In this document: one piece after another, positions 1 to 11,292 of the stretch
Layout: each line of letters begins with the position of its first letter
How positions within the stretch are numbered: the first letter of the stretch is position 1
Source of the DNA: Pyxicephalus adspersus
Taxonomy: Eukaryota > Chordata > Amphibia > Anura > Pyxicephalidae
Length of the DNA stretch: 64,000 bases
Reading direction: 5' to 3'
Assembly: GCF_032062135.1 (NCBI RefSeq)
Contig: NC_092860.1
Coordinates: 124,915,232 to 124,979,231, forward strand
Program-made: the position numbers and the translations under genes
Notes under the pieces: generated by a model
Databases searched by the model: none
What the model was told of the DNA's origin: nothing
What the model saw: the letters and a program-made list of their open reading frames with translations, nothing else

Positions 1-1256
1 GCTTCACTGAAATTGTCACTTGATCACATTTGAGCATAACATGCCCATAGTAACGTTAAAGTGAAAATTAAAATAAAAGAACACAAGTAACTAGTAACAC
101 TAACTTCCAGTAATATAGATCAATAAAACAATTTAGGAACGATGTTGGTGTTGGAGTGGAAATAGCCAACACCCAAGGCTATGTACACACATGCAATAAT
201 TGTTGTTGCAAGGGATCTTTCTCAATCTTTTCCAACGAATAACGACTGCATGATGCATGAATGAGTGCTGTACATACTGATTATGAACAATCTCTATGTA
301 AAAACAAATGAATACTGCTATAAACACAATTTGATCTCTTCTTAAGTATTACACCGAAACATTTTCACTCACAATGAATGCTGTTCACTAAAAAAAAAAA
401 AAAAAATTCTAAATATCACAAGAAACTGTCAATAGTGTGAAACCTTTTCTTTGTAAATGTGTAACTAATTTTATTTTGCCTGTACACAAATATTACGTCT
501 AAAACATTAATAATAATTAAAAGAATAAAATATTAGTAAATATTATTAACTCAAGAGGAACAATGCTTGCATCCTTCATTTCTGTGGACAGGAATACTAT
601 ATGCACCTTATACTAATGGCAGTACGCCTACAACTCAAGCTAATGGTAAGTACTTTACTTTAGGCTAATAACTGTACACTTCTAGCTAATAGCTGTTCAA
701 CAGAACATCAGATTTACCAAAGGCTGCAAGTGGTCAAGGCAGAGGTAATGATAATGGCCTGTTTTATATTATAACTTTTTTTCTTTAAGTTAAAAGTTTG
801 TTTCTGTTTTATCCCTTGTGTCATGTTCTAAAAGAGCAAAATAACAACTACAACCCTCAGCATGAACATCCCATTACTTAGAAGGATGGGGATGACCCAG
901 GTCTATTAGTGCTAATTACCTAGAGCACTGGATCTAACTCTGGTGCCAACTGGATTTTTAAACGCTCTAAGACCAAATAAATGAAAATAAAAGTTGTACA
1001 ATGTCTGAAGCATATCCAGTTTATTCCTTTTTATAAAACATTCTTAATTTATTAAGGAGAAATAAAGGGGGTTACACAAACAATATAAGAGCACATAGTA
1101 CTGGGAGGAATGAAATACAAGCAACCATTGGAAATGGTTAACACAGCAAACAGGTAGGCACACAGAGAATGTCAGCATATCTATTTCTGTGGCTTCATTT
1201 GCCATGTTCACCTTAGTAGCCTGATGAATAGCTAAGAGGGTAAAAAGCTGACATTA
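1..1256. other. AT-rich intergenic sequence, no gene seen
   Basis: No reading frame with recognisable protein similarity and no repeat family found elsewhere in the window. A run of 17 A at 390-406 could be the tail of an old retroposed copy, but the sequence before it was not recognised. Confidence 0.5.
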
Positions 1257-1257
1257 G

Positions 1258-1477
1258 GGGCCTGAATAAATTAAGCTTTCCGAGGCTGGAGAGGATACAT
1301 TTTCATCAGTGAACCTGGGTGATCCAGCAATGTATCTGATCCTGGATTGAAAACATTTTCTAACACGTAGCAAATTACAGTACTTTAGGAAATTCATTAC
1401 AGATTTTCAGGATCACCCAAGTTTACTGATGAAAGTGTATCCTCACCAGCCTTGGAGAACTTAAATAAATCAGACCC
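1258..1477. mobile_element. Palindromic MITE, copy 1
   Basis: First of about ten copies of one palindromic repeat. The left arm reads roughly GCCTGATTTATTAAAGCTC, then GGCTGGAGAGGATACA, then TCAGTGAACCTGGGTGATCC. The right arm is its reverse complement and ends in AAATCAGACCCA. The arms are about 90 bases each around a short unique centre. There is no coding capacity, so this is a non-autonomous foldback or MITE-type DNA element. The superfamily was not assigned, because a target duplication could not be read with certainty. Confidence 0.75.
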
Positions 1478-1481
1478 AAAA

Positions 1482-2360
1482 TTTTATATTTTTTCAAGAT
1501 AAAAGCTCGCTGGTGAGCTGCTTTAGTATGTGTGCATTTCCCACACACATACAGTATCCTATTATATTTATTGTAAACAAACCATAGGTTAAAGTTGCCA
1601 TTAGATGTAAACACCATAAATATCGGCCCACATGCCTTTGGGGGCCAGGGGGGCTTTGAGGGGTTTTCCCATTAGAAATTGGGCTCCCACCCCCAAGGCA
1701 CTGTCCCATTTTTTGTGGACATGTAAGCTAGTATTCTTGGCATTCACATAGCAGTGGGGATGCATGCTTTGACCACCTCATGTTAGAAGGATACAAGCCT
1801 GAATGCCTTGTGTGCGATGGTCAATGTGTTTTGGACAACTAAGAAAAAACTTGAAGGAAAATAAATTACCCTCAAAATGCTGAATCTGTGTGAAGAACAC
1901 AATTTGGTGTCTTCCATAAACTAAAAGGCCCTGATGGGGTCCAACATTCACCACCAGGGAATCTTTTTTTGTGTAAGGAAAGCAATAGGCGAACACCAGG
2001 GGTACTTTGCAAAGGAATGTACATTCCCTTTGTTATCAATAGGACATACAATTTTATTAAAGAGTATTACATATCAATGTAGCATATCAAAAACACTCCC
2101 AGACTGTGGGTAAGAAATTAGTATTAACTCCTTGTAACACGAATTGTATCCATACTTTTACTTGTCCCAAAGCCTGAAAAGTTATGTATTCAAAGTGTTT
2201 CACGGTATCAAAAGACCGTTTTTTCAAGAGGAAAATCCACAGCCTGAGGGCGTATGTATGAATATGTTTGGGAGTTTGTATATCAATATGTTATTATGAC
2301 ATGTAATTTCCAACCCTTTGAAAAAATCCCTATTGATCCTGTGATAAGGATATTTTATGC

Positions 2361-2366
<6 letters not shown>
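1482..2366. other. Unclassified intergenic sequence with a G-rich segment
   Basis: A G-rich segment at 1625-1710 and the following 300 bases resemble decayed interspersed repeat but match nothing else clearly in the window. No coding signal is seen. Confidence 0.3.

Positions 2367-2368
<2 letters not shown>

Positions 2369-2405
<37 letters not shown>
2369..2405. repeat. (AT)n microsatellite
   Basis: About 18 AT dinucleotides followed by an imperfect (ATAC/AT) stretch to 2419. The foldback element starting at 2416 directly abuts it. Reading frames rich in I and Y here are products of the simple repeat. Confidence 0.95.
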
Positions 2406-2409
<4 letters not shown>

Positions 2410-2415
2410 CATATA

Positions 2416-2930
2416 TATACACAAGGGGGTGCTGAGGGCTGCCCCCTTCCAGAATAAATAGAAATGAGAAATGAGTGTGGGGGCATATGATATCTTATAT
2501 CATTGTCTTTGCGATTCTTAAAACTGTTTTTTCTTTTAGTAAGGAGCTGTGATGGCAGAGGCACAAGCAAGTTTCACGTCGTTGGAGTTACGGGCCGTCA
2601 TGAAGTTTTTGTTTCTCCAGGGAAAGGAAGGACACTTCTCCCCTTTTGTTTGTCACTTGTCAGTGTGAATGTCCTTTGCTGACTTTCCCTGGAAAAACAA
2701 ATACTTCATGCCAGCCTGTAACTCCCAACGACGTGAAACTTGCTTGTGCCTCTGCCATCACAGCTTCTCACTAAAAGAAGAAAAAACAGTTTTAAGAATA
2801 GCAAAGACCTGATATTTGCACAGTTACATACTAAGATATCAGGCTGTCCTATGGCCCCACACTCATTTTTATATTTCATCTGTAGGGGGGCAAAGCTAGG
2901 AACTTCTCAGCACCCTCTTGTATGTGTATA
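2416..2930. mobile_element. Long foldback (inverted-repeat) element, ~515 bp
   Basis: Almost the whole element is one inverted repeat. The left end TATACACAAGGGGGTGCTGA answers the right end TCAGCACCCTCTTGTATGTG. Inside, CAGAGGCACAAGCAAGTTTC (left, about 2557) is mirrored by GAAACTTGCTTGTGCCTCTG (right, about 2735). Arms of about 230 bases surround a spacer of about 30 bases near 2640-2670. The right arm carries about 40 extra bases (2808-2850) that contain a small palindrome of their own. The same short peptide can be read on opposite strands of the two arms, which only reflects the symmetry. It is a non-autonomous DNA-type element of unassigned family. Confidence 0.8.
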
Positions 2931-2934
2931 CTTG

Positions 2935-4227
2935 AATGCTGTCTATTGCCAGATGTGCACATAGCGTCTGAACTGTTGACTGGTTTTCTTCTTACTAATA
3001 AAAATATTATTCTTCAAAACTTTTAAAAGTGTCAGATGCTGGTGTCCCCCGTTGCTCTTTGTGTTTTCATCCTCCAAACACTACATTACAGGGTGCAAAA
3101 TCCACATGCAAAAAAAAAAAAAAAAAACAACATATTACATGTTCTAGTACAACACTGAGCAGCAGGTCTGCATAGACACCCTAAGAAACACAATCATATA
3201 ATAAGCCCACATGGTGTAAAAGTAAACCATTAGGAAGGATTGTGTAGTAAAAAGACATAAAGCAAGTGATCAATTAATTTATAACAACTTGGAATGGGTA
3301 CAGTGGAATGGGTACAGATACAATACAGCAGAGTTTTAAAACATTTAAGTCATACTCCTTAAGGTATACAGTTCTTCACAGTTTTTGTTTATTTTGTAAT
3401 AGCTGCAAAAAGCAAAAGTATAAAATAGTCTACAATTTAAGATGCACAAAAGACCAAACATAATTAGAACTGAAGGCAAAATTGCAATCTGTTGTTTGGA
3501 CACACTAACTACAACCACCATCTGTTATCTTGTTTAGTTGTTTAGGTTGATTATCTGTTGAAGCTTTTAAGCATAGCATAAAACAAGTCAAACGAGTAAG
3601 GCAACAAGAGCAGCACAGAGAAAGTCGAGGTTTTTTGGTGAAGTGTGCCTTCAAATCTTGTGTGGCTTTCAATCTTGTTTTTTTAAATTCTTTAAGGTAG
3701 CACATTGATGGTAGAGCTACTAATTGGGAACACTTGCACTGGGAATGTAGTAGTCCAGTTCTCACCTGTAACATACTGCATGTGTTAGAGAATAACTTTA
3801 TCAACTGGACAATTTTTACAAATTATAACTCCAATTCCAAAGAACTCTATGTTGTTTGACTCACTAACAGAAGTGGAATTTTCTTTTCTAATCACCACAT
3901 TTTCTTCTATAATATACATGTAGCGTAATCTGTTGTAACCCAATCATTGTAACCTGGCATCTTTACCATTAACTGTAGCTATCTTGTCTACCAAATCAAA
4001 TATTTGGCAGTTCACTTGGTGCTTAATCCTACTGTCTGACTTCATCTGCCCCCATTTTTCAAGCTGTTCTCACTCTTCCTTTTACAGGAATAACTAATGG
4101 GACATATTCCTGAGTAATACTAGTAGATCACTTGAGAGGTTTTTACACATCTGATCATCATATCCTAGCTAATTTTCTGATCTTTAGTATTGTAAAAGAT
4201 GCTATCTTGATGTTTAACTCCAGCCTT
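2935..4227. other. Intergenic sequence with A-run
   Basis: A run of 18 A at 3110-3127 follows sequence not recognised elsewhere. The rest is AT-rich. A 99-codon minus-strand frame at 3505-3804 has no recognisable domain and is treated as chance. Confidence 0.4.
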
Positions 4228-4375
4228 ATTATAATTATTATTATTATTATCAAACTGTTTTTATTTAGTGACAACATATTACGCAGCCCTGTACAATAAA
4301 TAGGGGTTGCACATTACAGACAGTGACACAGGAGGAGGAGAGGAACCTGCTCAGAAGAGCTCATAATCGAAAAAA
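4228..4375 (-). mobile_element. L2-like LINE 3' end
   Basis: Read on the minus strand it ends in the motif block for a TATATA-type L2 tail and an (AAT)n tract. On the plus strand this appears as (ATT)n, then ACATATTACGCAGCCCTGTA, then AATAGGGGTTGCACATTACA, then GACACAGGAGGAGGAGAGGA. The 51.1-kb copy joins the same tail to reverse-transcriptase coding sequence, which identifies the family. This copy is heavily 5'-truncated. Confidence 0.8.
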
Positions 4376-4812
4376 ACTTGTAGAGGCTCCTCCCCTGTAC
4401 TAAAAATTATTCACTTGGATTTCACTGCATACTGGGAGATACTTACAGTACTTATGCTAATCAAATAAATCTTTCATGTCTTCAAGGGTTGGAGGACACC
4501 CATAACTTGGTCATTTCCTATTTGTTCAACCATTTCCACAACTCTGTCTATTGATGTGTCACTGTTTATAACAGACAGTGTGCTATAGGAGTCCTTTTTA
4601 ACATGTTAACCTAAACATATTGTCTTGTGCTATATTTTATCCCGGGAAATCTTAAAAACAACACTGTACCATGCTGCAAAATCTGAATCAAAAATACTGT
4701 TCCTGTTTAATTTTAAGAGCATGTTCTTTTTTTTGTATCTTACACCTGAAAAAGTAGACAATGAGAACCTTATTGTATTTAATGGACAATGGAGGTAATT
4801 TCTTTTAAAGTA

Positions 4813-5262
4813 CAGGTACTCCCCGGGTTAAGGACTTCCGACATACAGACGACTCCTAGATACAAACGGGGCTTATCTGCTCGCTCTTGTGCCAGATGGA
4901 GGCTTGATGGGGGGGGGGGGGGGGTTTGCATAATTTGCAGAAGAAATCTTTTGCTAAACCCAGCTGAGGTTCTGTGACCAAGACAAATTCTGCAGTTGTT
5001 TCTTTTTGCATATCAAAGCACAGCTTGCTCCTGAAGTTAATGAATGTCTAGGCTCTATAAAGTTTTTTTTGCTTTGTTTGTGATTAACTTACAGTGGGGA
5101 TTTTATACAGTAACTGACACTATGCTACCTAATAATATGTTAAGACAAACATCTGTCCTAATTGCATTTATTAAAATAATGTATCTGTTCCGACTTACAT
5201 ACAAATTCATCTTAAGAACAAACCTACAGTCCCTATCTCATATGTAACCCGAAAACTATCTG
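4813..5262 (+). mobile_element. TA-flanked MITE (Tc1/mariner type), copy 1
   Basis: Terminal inverted repeats CAGGTACTCCCCGGGTTA and TAACCCGAAAACTATCTG, the latter diverged from consensus TAACCCGGGGACTACCTG. A TA dinucleotide flanks each side (4811-4812 and 5263-5264). TA duplication with a CAGGTAGTCC-type terminus fits the Tc1/mariner/pogo superfamily. No transposase frame is present; the 450-bp interior is shared with copies at 31352-31808 and 43212-43618. A 16-G run lies at 4909-4924. Confidence 0.8.
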
Positions 5263-5269
5263 TAACTTC

Positions 5270-5580
5270 TTCTTCTTTCTAGTTGATTAAATCCCCAGAA
5301 AGTGTTTTGTATATCTGCTGTTAAATTAAAGAGATTGCAGATAATAAGATCAACAAAGATTTTGGTAAAAAATTAAACTATGTTAAATAAAAAGATGAAA
5401 CAAAATTCCCCACTTAGGTTAAGTTGTTTGTCAAACCCCAAGGTTATAAGAAAGTGTTTTAAAAAAAAAGAATGAAAGTAAGAGAGGTGTTTTGGCACTA
5501 AAAAAAATTATATATATCAAGAATCACATTTGTCAATGAACATGATTCGCTTAAGTTAAAGCGCAGAACGGCGCAGTTGT
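5270..5580. other. AT-rich intergenic sequence
   Basis: Nothing recognised. Confidence 0.4.
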
Positions 5581-5583
5581 ATC

Positions 5584-5624
5584 TGTCCCAATGTGTTTCC
5601 TCAATATGGCTTCATCAGGGAAGT
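5584..5624 (-). ncRNA. Degenerate hammerhead-ribozyme-like core (minus strand)
   Basis: On the minus strand CTGATGA (5618-5612) is followed by a weak stem region, then GAAAC (5599-5595), ACATT and GGGAC. This is the order CUGANGA - stem II - GAAA - UH of a hammerhead core. Stem I is supported by CTTCC before the core and GGGA after it. Stem II is damaged, so activity is unlikely. Amphibian repeats and Penelope-like elements are known to carry such motifs. Confidence 0.4.
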
Positions 5625-6178
5625 AGAGACTTAAAATAATATATATAGAACACAATAAAAACATAACACATTAAATGAAAGTGAATATACGGAGCTTTAA
5701 TATGAATATACAGAACTTAATATATCTATCAAGTACAGGAAATATACAAGGCTTATCCATCAAATACATACCTTGTTATCAATCACATACATAATTTGGT
5801 TGTAACAATCGATTTGCAAATAATATAGTATGTTGTACCTCACATAAAGTACATTTGTGGTTAATGTATAACCCTAAAGATATCCTTATTATATCTAGTT
5901 TTAATACTATTACAAGTTTACCTATGTCATGTCTCAAGGAATATGTGAAAGTAAATAATAATTTAATGTGAAATAAATAATAATTTCCGAATATTGGAGT
6001 AACACGAAAAAAGAATATTTAAGAGTATAACTTACTTCAATGCCTTCTATTACAAGTGTTATACTCAGTACTGATGGTGATGATACAGGCTCTTAATGAT
6101 GCTCAACAAGGGTGGTATTCTAAAATGTGAGTAATAATGAGCCCACGATTAGGGTAGGCAAGGCAAATTGTTGGTGGA

Positions 6179-6522
6179 ATTATTATTATTACTACACAGT
6201 ATTTATATAGCGCCTACATATTACACAGCGCTGTACAAAGTCCATAGTCATGTCACTAACTGTCCATCAAAAGAGTTCACAATCCATACCATAGTCCATA
6301 CCATAGTCATATGTCTTTAAAACAGTCTAAGGTCAACTTGGGGGGGGGGGGGGAGCCAATTACCCTAACTGCGTGTTTTTGGATTCTGGGAGGAAACTGG
6401 AGTACCCAGAGGAAACCTACGCAAACAGGGTGAGAACCTGCAAACTCCATGCAGATAGTGTCCCTGCCGAGATTTGAACCTGGGACGTAGCGCTGCTAAC
6501 CTTTGTGCCTCCGTGCTGCCCC
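6179..6522 (-). mobile_element. V-SINE with L2-type tail, copy 1
   Basis: Full-length on the minus strand. It begins GGGCAGCACGGAGGCACAAA, a tRNA-derived head, with the B-box relative GGTTCAAATC (6480-6471). The V-core follows (CATGGAGTTTGCAGGTTCTC, and relatives of GGGTTTCCTC and ACTCC). The 3' end is the L2-like tail ending in TATATAAATACTG and an (AAT)n tract. A 14-G run at 6340-6353 interrupts the body. The tRNA-like head implies a pol III promoter when active. One A-box and B-box have diverged. Confidence 0.8.
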
Positions 6523-6524
6523 AT

Positions 6525-7655
6525 GGAATTTACTTATATATATGAAATATGTATAATTCATAATGTAGAAAATGGTAAACTAAGGGATCTTGCTAAAATG
6601 AAGTGTGTGTGTGTTGGATGGTCTGTGAAGATAGTCGGGTTGCTCTCTTTTGCTGATTTTGCATTTTTTTTGAGATTTCCAATACCAGATGTAGACATAT
6701 GTAGATATATGAAATTTTAGTTCCACTTTAAAGAACTAGAAAAAGATGAATATAAAAATATTTTTCAATCAAATTTTTTAAACCTCTTTTACTCACTGGA
6801 TGGTTACCTTGCATCACTGATGATGAACATGCACAGCCTAATTTCTATTAACTCTAATCAAAAAGCCTTCAACATAAAGGCCACGAATAATCAATCAAAA
6901 ACCCTCTTTACCTGCAGCTGATTGAATCCTATCCTGTTATTTTGTTTGCAAGGTTCAGTTCAACCTTGTTAACAGGTCTTGTTGTCCTGTTTCCTAGGAA
7001 ACAATGAAATAAATAACCAATCATGAGAACTGGAGCATAAAAATTCTGAAAATCCCATATTCTTGTTTCTCTATAGTCTCTGTTAAGAGTCATTGTTCCT
7101 GTCTGGTAGTAACAAGGCAAGATGGTTACAAATAATGCTTTTTGCTTTTTTATTTTGATTGTAGAATGAGGGCAATCAAGTAAACTGACCTGAAAACACA
7201 GTGCTGTATATTTTTATCCGGTACTCACATCATAGCAGAATGTAGGAACTTACGTGACCCAGCAAGGAAAATGTAAACTGCTCACCTTCACTAAGCCTCT
7301 CACGGATAAGGAAGAACCTGATGCCTATCTGTGAATAAATCCAATCCCCTTCCAATATCAAACATTTATATTATTTTGCAGTGCAGATCACTTGACAAGA
7401 TGATCAATGGATGATGAGAGTCCTTATCCCTCATAAGTCTTCTCCTCCAGGACACACAGCGACTATTATCTCCAAGCTATCCTTCTTTTACAGCACACCT
7501 GTAGTGAAAGCTGTATTTCCATTTCTACAAAAAATTATAAAAATGAAATCAAAAAACGTTTTTAATATTTTGTCATTGCTGGCTGTCATTTAAGATACTT
7601 TACTTACTTGCAAAAATAAAAAGAAGACCTGATCGTATTTTCATCTAGGAAATCC
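6525..7655. other. Intergenic sequence, nothing recognised
   Basis: AT-rich, no domain-bearing frame and no repeat shared elsewhere in the window. Confidence 0.4.
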
Positions 7656-7835
7656 TATATTATATTATTATTAATATTAATAATAATAACAAACATGATT
7701 TATATAGAGGAGAAGATCCTGCAGAGAAGCTTACAATCTAAGGGGGGGGGGGGGGGGAGTAGCACATAATAGAAGGGGGAATTTGGGATGGTGATAGAGT
7801 AGTCAGGGTTAAAGAGACAGCAAATTAAAATTAAA
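7656..7835 (-). mobile_element. L2-like LINE 3' end, internally deleted
   Basis: (ATT/AAT)n, then a short remnant GATTTATATAG, then directly GGAGAAGATCCTGCAGAGA, GCTTACAATCTAAG and a 16-G run (7742-7757). The continuation matches the 16.4-kb copy (AGTAGCACATAATAGAAGGG). The central CGCCAACATATTACG block is missing, so the tail carries an internal deletion. Confidence 0.7.
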
Positions 7836-8061
7836 AGTAATTTGCAAGGATTTGTAGGTAGGTAATTGCATTTTACTAAAACACAGCATATTCCTAAAAC
7901 CCTAATGTATCAGCAAGCACTGTGAAATAAGTTATTCTTAAGGTTTACTTTCTCTTCCAGAACACCTGTTTTGGGTTTTTGTTGTGAGCTGAGCTGTTGA
8001 GAGCTTTTAAAGGATGAATTGCATCTACAAAGATCAGTGTATCTATTTGCTAGTATCTATT

Positions 8062-8409
8062 TTAAGCCCCCTGGCGGTAATCCCGAGTGTGGGTCGGGTT
8101 GAAATTTCATTACAAGAAGTGGTAACCCCGAGCCAAACTCAGGGTGGAATTAAAGGGTTACCAGGTGATGGCCGGCCGGTATCTGTGTCCCCTTGGCGAT
8201 GCCCAGCATCTGTGTCCCCTGGCCACGTACAGCGGCATGTGAATATTGGAGACGCAAGGCTAGGGGATGCAGAAGCCAGGCGGGTATGCGACATGTGTGC
8301 AGGCGGCATGTGTTGGGGGCGGGACCGCCGGGTCCTGCCCCCAACGCACGTCAATGTACTGATTTGACATTTAAAAATAATAAATTAATCAATCCACCAG
8401 GGAGGTTGA
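8062..8409. mobile_element. TTAA-flanked non-autonomous DNA element, copy 1
   Basis: The left end is TTAAGCCCCCTGGCGGTAAT, the right end CACCAGGGAGGTTGA. Consensus termini with the 59.8-kb copy are TTAACCTCCCTGGCGGT and its complement. TTAA target sites are the hallmark of piggyBac-like transposons, and that assignment is inferred from the target site only. The interior is GC-rich, unlike its surroundings, and includes repeated ATCTGTGTCCCCTGG blocks. Frames of 60-117 codons here are not transposase. Confidence 0.65.
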
Positions 8410-9440
8410 GCATTTATCACTTGTTTGGAATATGTTATATATATATATTTTATTGTCCATAGCCTAGCTCCAGATTGCTTAGTTGAGATTAGAATGGACT
8501 GGTATAGCTGCCCACAGATGGCAGATGTGATTGGACTTTATTTTTGTGTACCCTGCTCCTTCTGTCTGGGACATATATACAACATGATGCAGGTGTCCAC
8601 CATCTTAGTTTCAAGAGTTTCCTGCTCTTTTTTTCAGCTTATTGGTGAGTTGGGGTATTATATATAAAGTCCAACTTTAAAACAATTTTTTTTTCTATAA
8701 ATGTTAGCATGGTTAAAGTCTGGTAGTATTGAACAGAATCTGCTTGGTTTGAACAGGTTTCATGATTTTCTGGAATCCACACAGCAGCGCTATTGTTCAG
8801 GTATACAGTACGTATGTGCATTATATTCGTCAGATTTGTTCTGTGCGCAAGTGTGTGTATGGTGTGTAGCAAGTGCTGGTAGATGAAAGCCGGTAGATCC
8901 AGTGATTCCATCAGATTAGGTGTAAAATACAGTAGGGTTAAATGCACAGTTCTTAGATACAGATGTGCCCAATTGCACATAATTGAACAGGACATGGAGA
9001 TTTAGTGAAGGACCATTCTTTGACTGGTTGCATGTTCAGTCTATAAACATAGTACCATGCCTCTGTTTCCTATAAGTGATTTCAACTGATGACAAAATCC
9101 TCTAGATTATTTTGAGTATAACTACTGCTATTAGTATTAGTAGATATACCAGTATACAATCCTGGAATTTAGATATCACTGGATGAAGTGCACACATTTT
9201 TGCTGATTGTTTTTTTATTCCAGCAGGTAGCTCGGGCATGCATTTTTAAGACAGACATACACCTGGCCTACTTGCTTTGAGCTTTGATGTAAAAGTGTAT
9301 CCTCCACCTTAATATAAAAATAGATCACAGATCCACAAGTACTTAAAAGTACGCCAATTTTACAATTTATTTGTCAACCCATCCAATTCTTATATTTAAT
9401 GTCTGAGCAGATCAGCAATATGAAAAGTTACCTTATTGCT
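8410..9440. other. Intergenic sequence
   Basis: No gene or shared repeat recognised. A minus-strand frame of 118 codons (8639-8995) has no recognisable domain. Confidence 0.35.
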
Positions 9441-10660
9441 AATGGGTCCTGCTGTCTGTCCTCCAAAATGCCATACATTCTCTTCTTTTTAACTTTATGT
9501 ATTTTTTAGAATCCATAGTTTTGTTATTTTTAGGGTAGATTCTTTTTTTTTAATTTTATGTATGATATAGAAGCAATTTTTTTATCATTATTATCTGATC
9601 AATACATCAACACTAAAAGACGAATCCTGATGTCTGTCCTCCATAAAGAGGTACATACTGTATCCTGTATTATAGTTGGGTCTGGACCAAAGAAGGGATA
9701 GCAGTGAAGAGACTTTACAGGGTCTCTTTTAAACTCTTATACTGAGTGGATACCTCTGGTCATTACCCTAGGTTTTAACCCGCTATTTACTCCTTCCCAT
9801 AGCTTACTCCCTATGCTGCAGGTAACAATTCCTTGCTGTCTGCCCTCCATATTAGGAGTATACCCTCATCCCCCTTATACAGTTGGGAAGAAGTCCACAG
9901 ACGGGACAGCAGAGGAAAGAACCTGACTCTCAGCCACCTGTCACCCTCCATCCATCCCCTGCCTCCTCCTACATACCTGACTGCCTTGGTGTCTTATGAT
10001 CATTTTATTTGTGTCTAAATTGGCAAGATTATGATAAGGAAGCTTTTTTCAAGATTCATAATCAATTGCTTTATCAAATGTTTAATAAATATGTTTATAT
10101 GTTATATATATATATATATATATGATATATTTTACAGACTATACTTTCTATTTTTTTTTTTTTTTTTTTGGGGGGGGGGTGTAAGGGATGGATTCTTTTT
10201 TTCTTTTATGTTAGTTTAAAGTCCTAAATTTATGTTATTTTTCTTTCATGATTTGATTGATGCATAAACTCTAGGAAAAAGGTGAATGTGTCCTGCTGTC
10301 CCTCTTTCCTGTATTATAATCAGGTCTGGACTACAGACGGGACCTCAGTGAAGAGATTTCCAGGGTCCCTTTTTAGCCCTTCTGCTAAGAGTGGATACCT
10401 CTGGTCCTCGGCTTTGATCCTCTATTTTACTCCTCCTATCGCTTACTCTTTACGCTCCAGGAAACAGGTCCCTGCTGTCTGTCCTCCATATTAGGGGTAT
10501 ACCCTCTTCCCCCCCTATTACAGTCAGGACAGAGTCCACAGACGGGACAGCAGAGGAGAGAACCTTTACAGATGACTCTCAGCAACCTGTCACCCTCCAT
10601 CCATCCCCTGCCTGCTCCTCACCAGCTTTGTGTCTTGGTCCCATATGATCATGGAAATGA
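9440..10660. repeat. Tandem-duplicated module (two long units plus partial units)
   Basis: A module containing CCTGCTGTCTGTCCTCCATA recurs at about 9449, 9624, 9834, 10284 and 10467. Longer stretches are duplicated: about 9660-10010 matches 10310-10650, including GGATACCTCTGGTC, GTCCACAGACGGGACAGCAG and CACCCTCCATCCATCCCCTG. The spacing between long units is about 640 bases. T19-G10 (10151-10179) and a TA microsatellite (10103-10123) lie between the units. No coding signal. Confidence 0.75.
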
Positions 10661-10835
10661 GATGATGGTAAGAAAGATCTTGTTCTGATTCATAAGGGGT
10701 AAAAATTAACCCTTTATTCAATTATTTTATCCTTAGTGGTTCATTATTCATTCAGTGAATATGGTAATGTAGATTCACATTCCCTTTCTATGTTCTATGG
10801 TCTGACCAGCTAAACCTTTCCACATGTCAGTGCTG

Positions 10836-11263
10836 GCCTCTGGATGTCTTCAGGCTCTGTATCTAATTCCCTCTCACAGCATCCTGGGGGTAACCAAGCA
10901 ACCAGACAGATGTAGACACTGGTAAGGCTTGACTCTGCGTAGGGAAAAACTACAGTTCCCAGAAATCCATGAGCAGCACGTCAGCCAATCATGAAACAGA
11001 AATCAGTTCAGCCAATCAAAACCGATTGATATGCCCCCCTCCTCCCAATCTTTATCTACTCACCCTCTGGATGTTTTTAGTCTCAGCTGTTGTCTCCCTC
11101 ACTCCCATAGCACCCTAAGGTCACTATGCAACCAGACAAAAGCATAAACTTGCAGGGCTTACCGCTGCCTAGAAAAAACTACAGTTCCCACAATTCCTTA
11201 AGCAGTAGGTCAGCCAATCATGAAAGAGCAATTGGTTCAGCTGATCAGAGCTAAAATGAGAAG
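10836..11263. repeat. Direct duplication of a ~200-bp unit
   Basis: Two units, 10836-11031 and 11059-11263, share CTCTGGATGT, GCAACCAGACA, AAACTACAGTTCCCA and GTCAGCCAATCATGAAA in the same order, offset by about 229 bases. They differ at many positions, so the duplication is old. The pair directly precedes the minisatellite. Confidence 0.75.
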
Positions 11264-11292
11264 TTTGGCATGTAGAAATGACTAATTGTAAA

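Noticed and set aside
6471..6480. tRNA gene suggested by B-box-like sequences at 6.47 and 33.53 kb
   Set aside because: They belong to the tRNA-derived heads of V-SINEs; no cloverleaf.
8014..8367. 117-codon frame in GC-rich DNA
   Set aside because: Lies within the TTAA-flanked element and overlaps open frames on both strands; composition effect.
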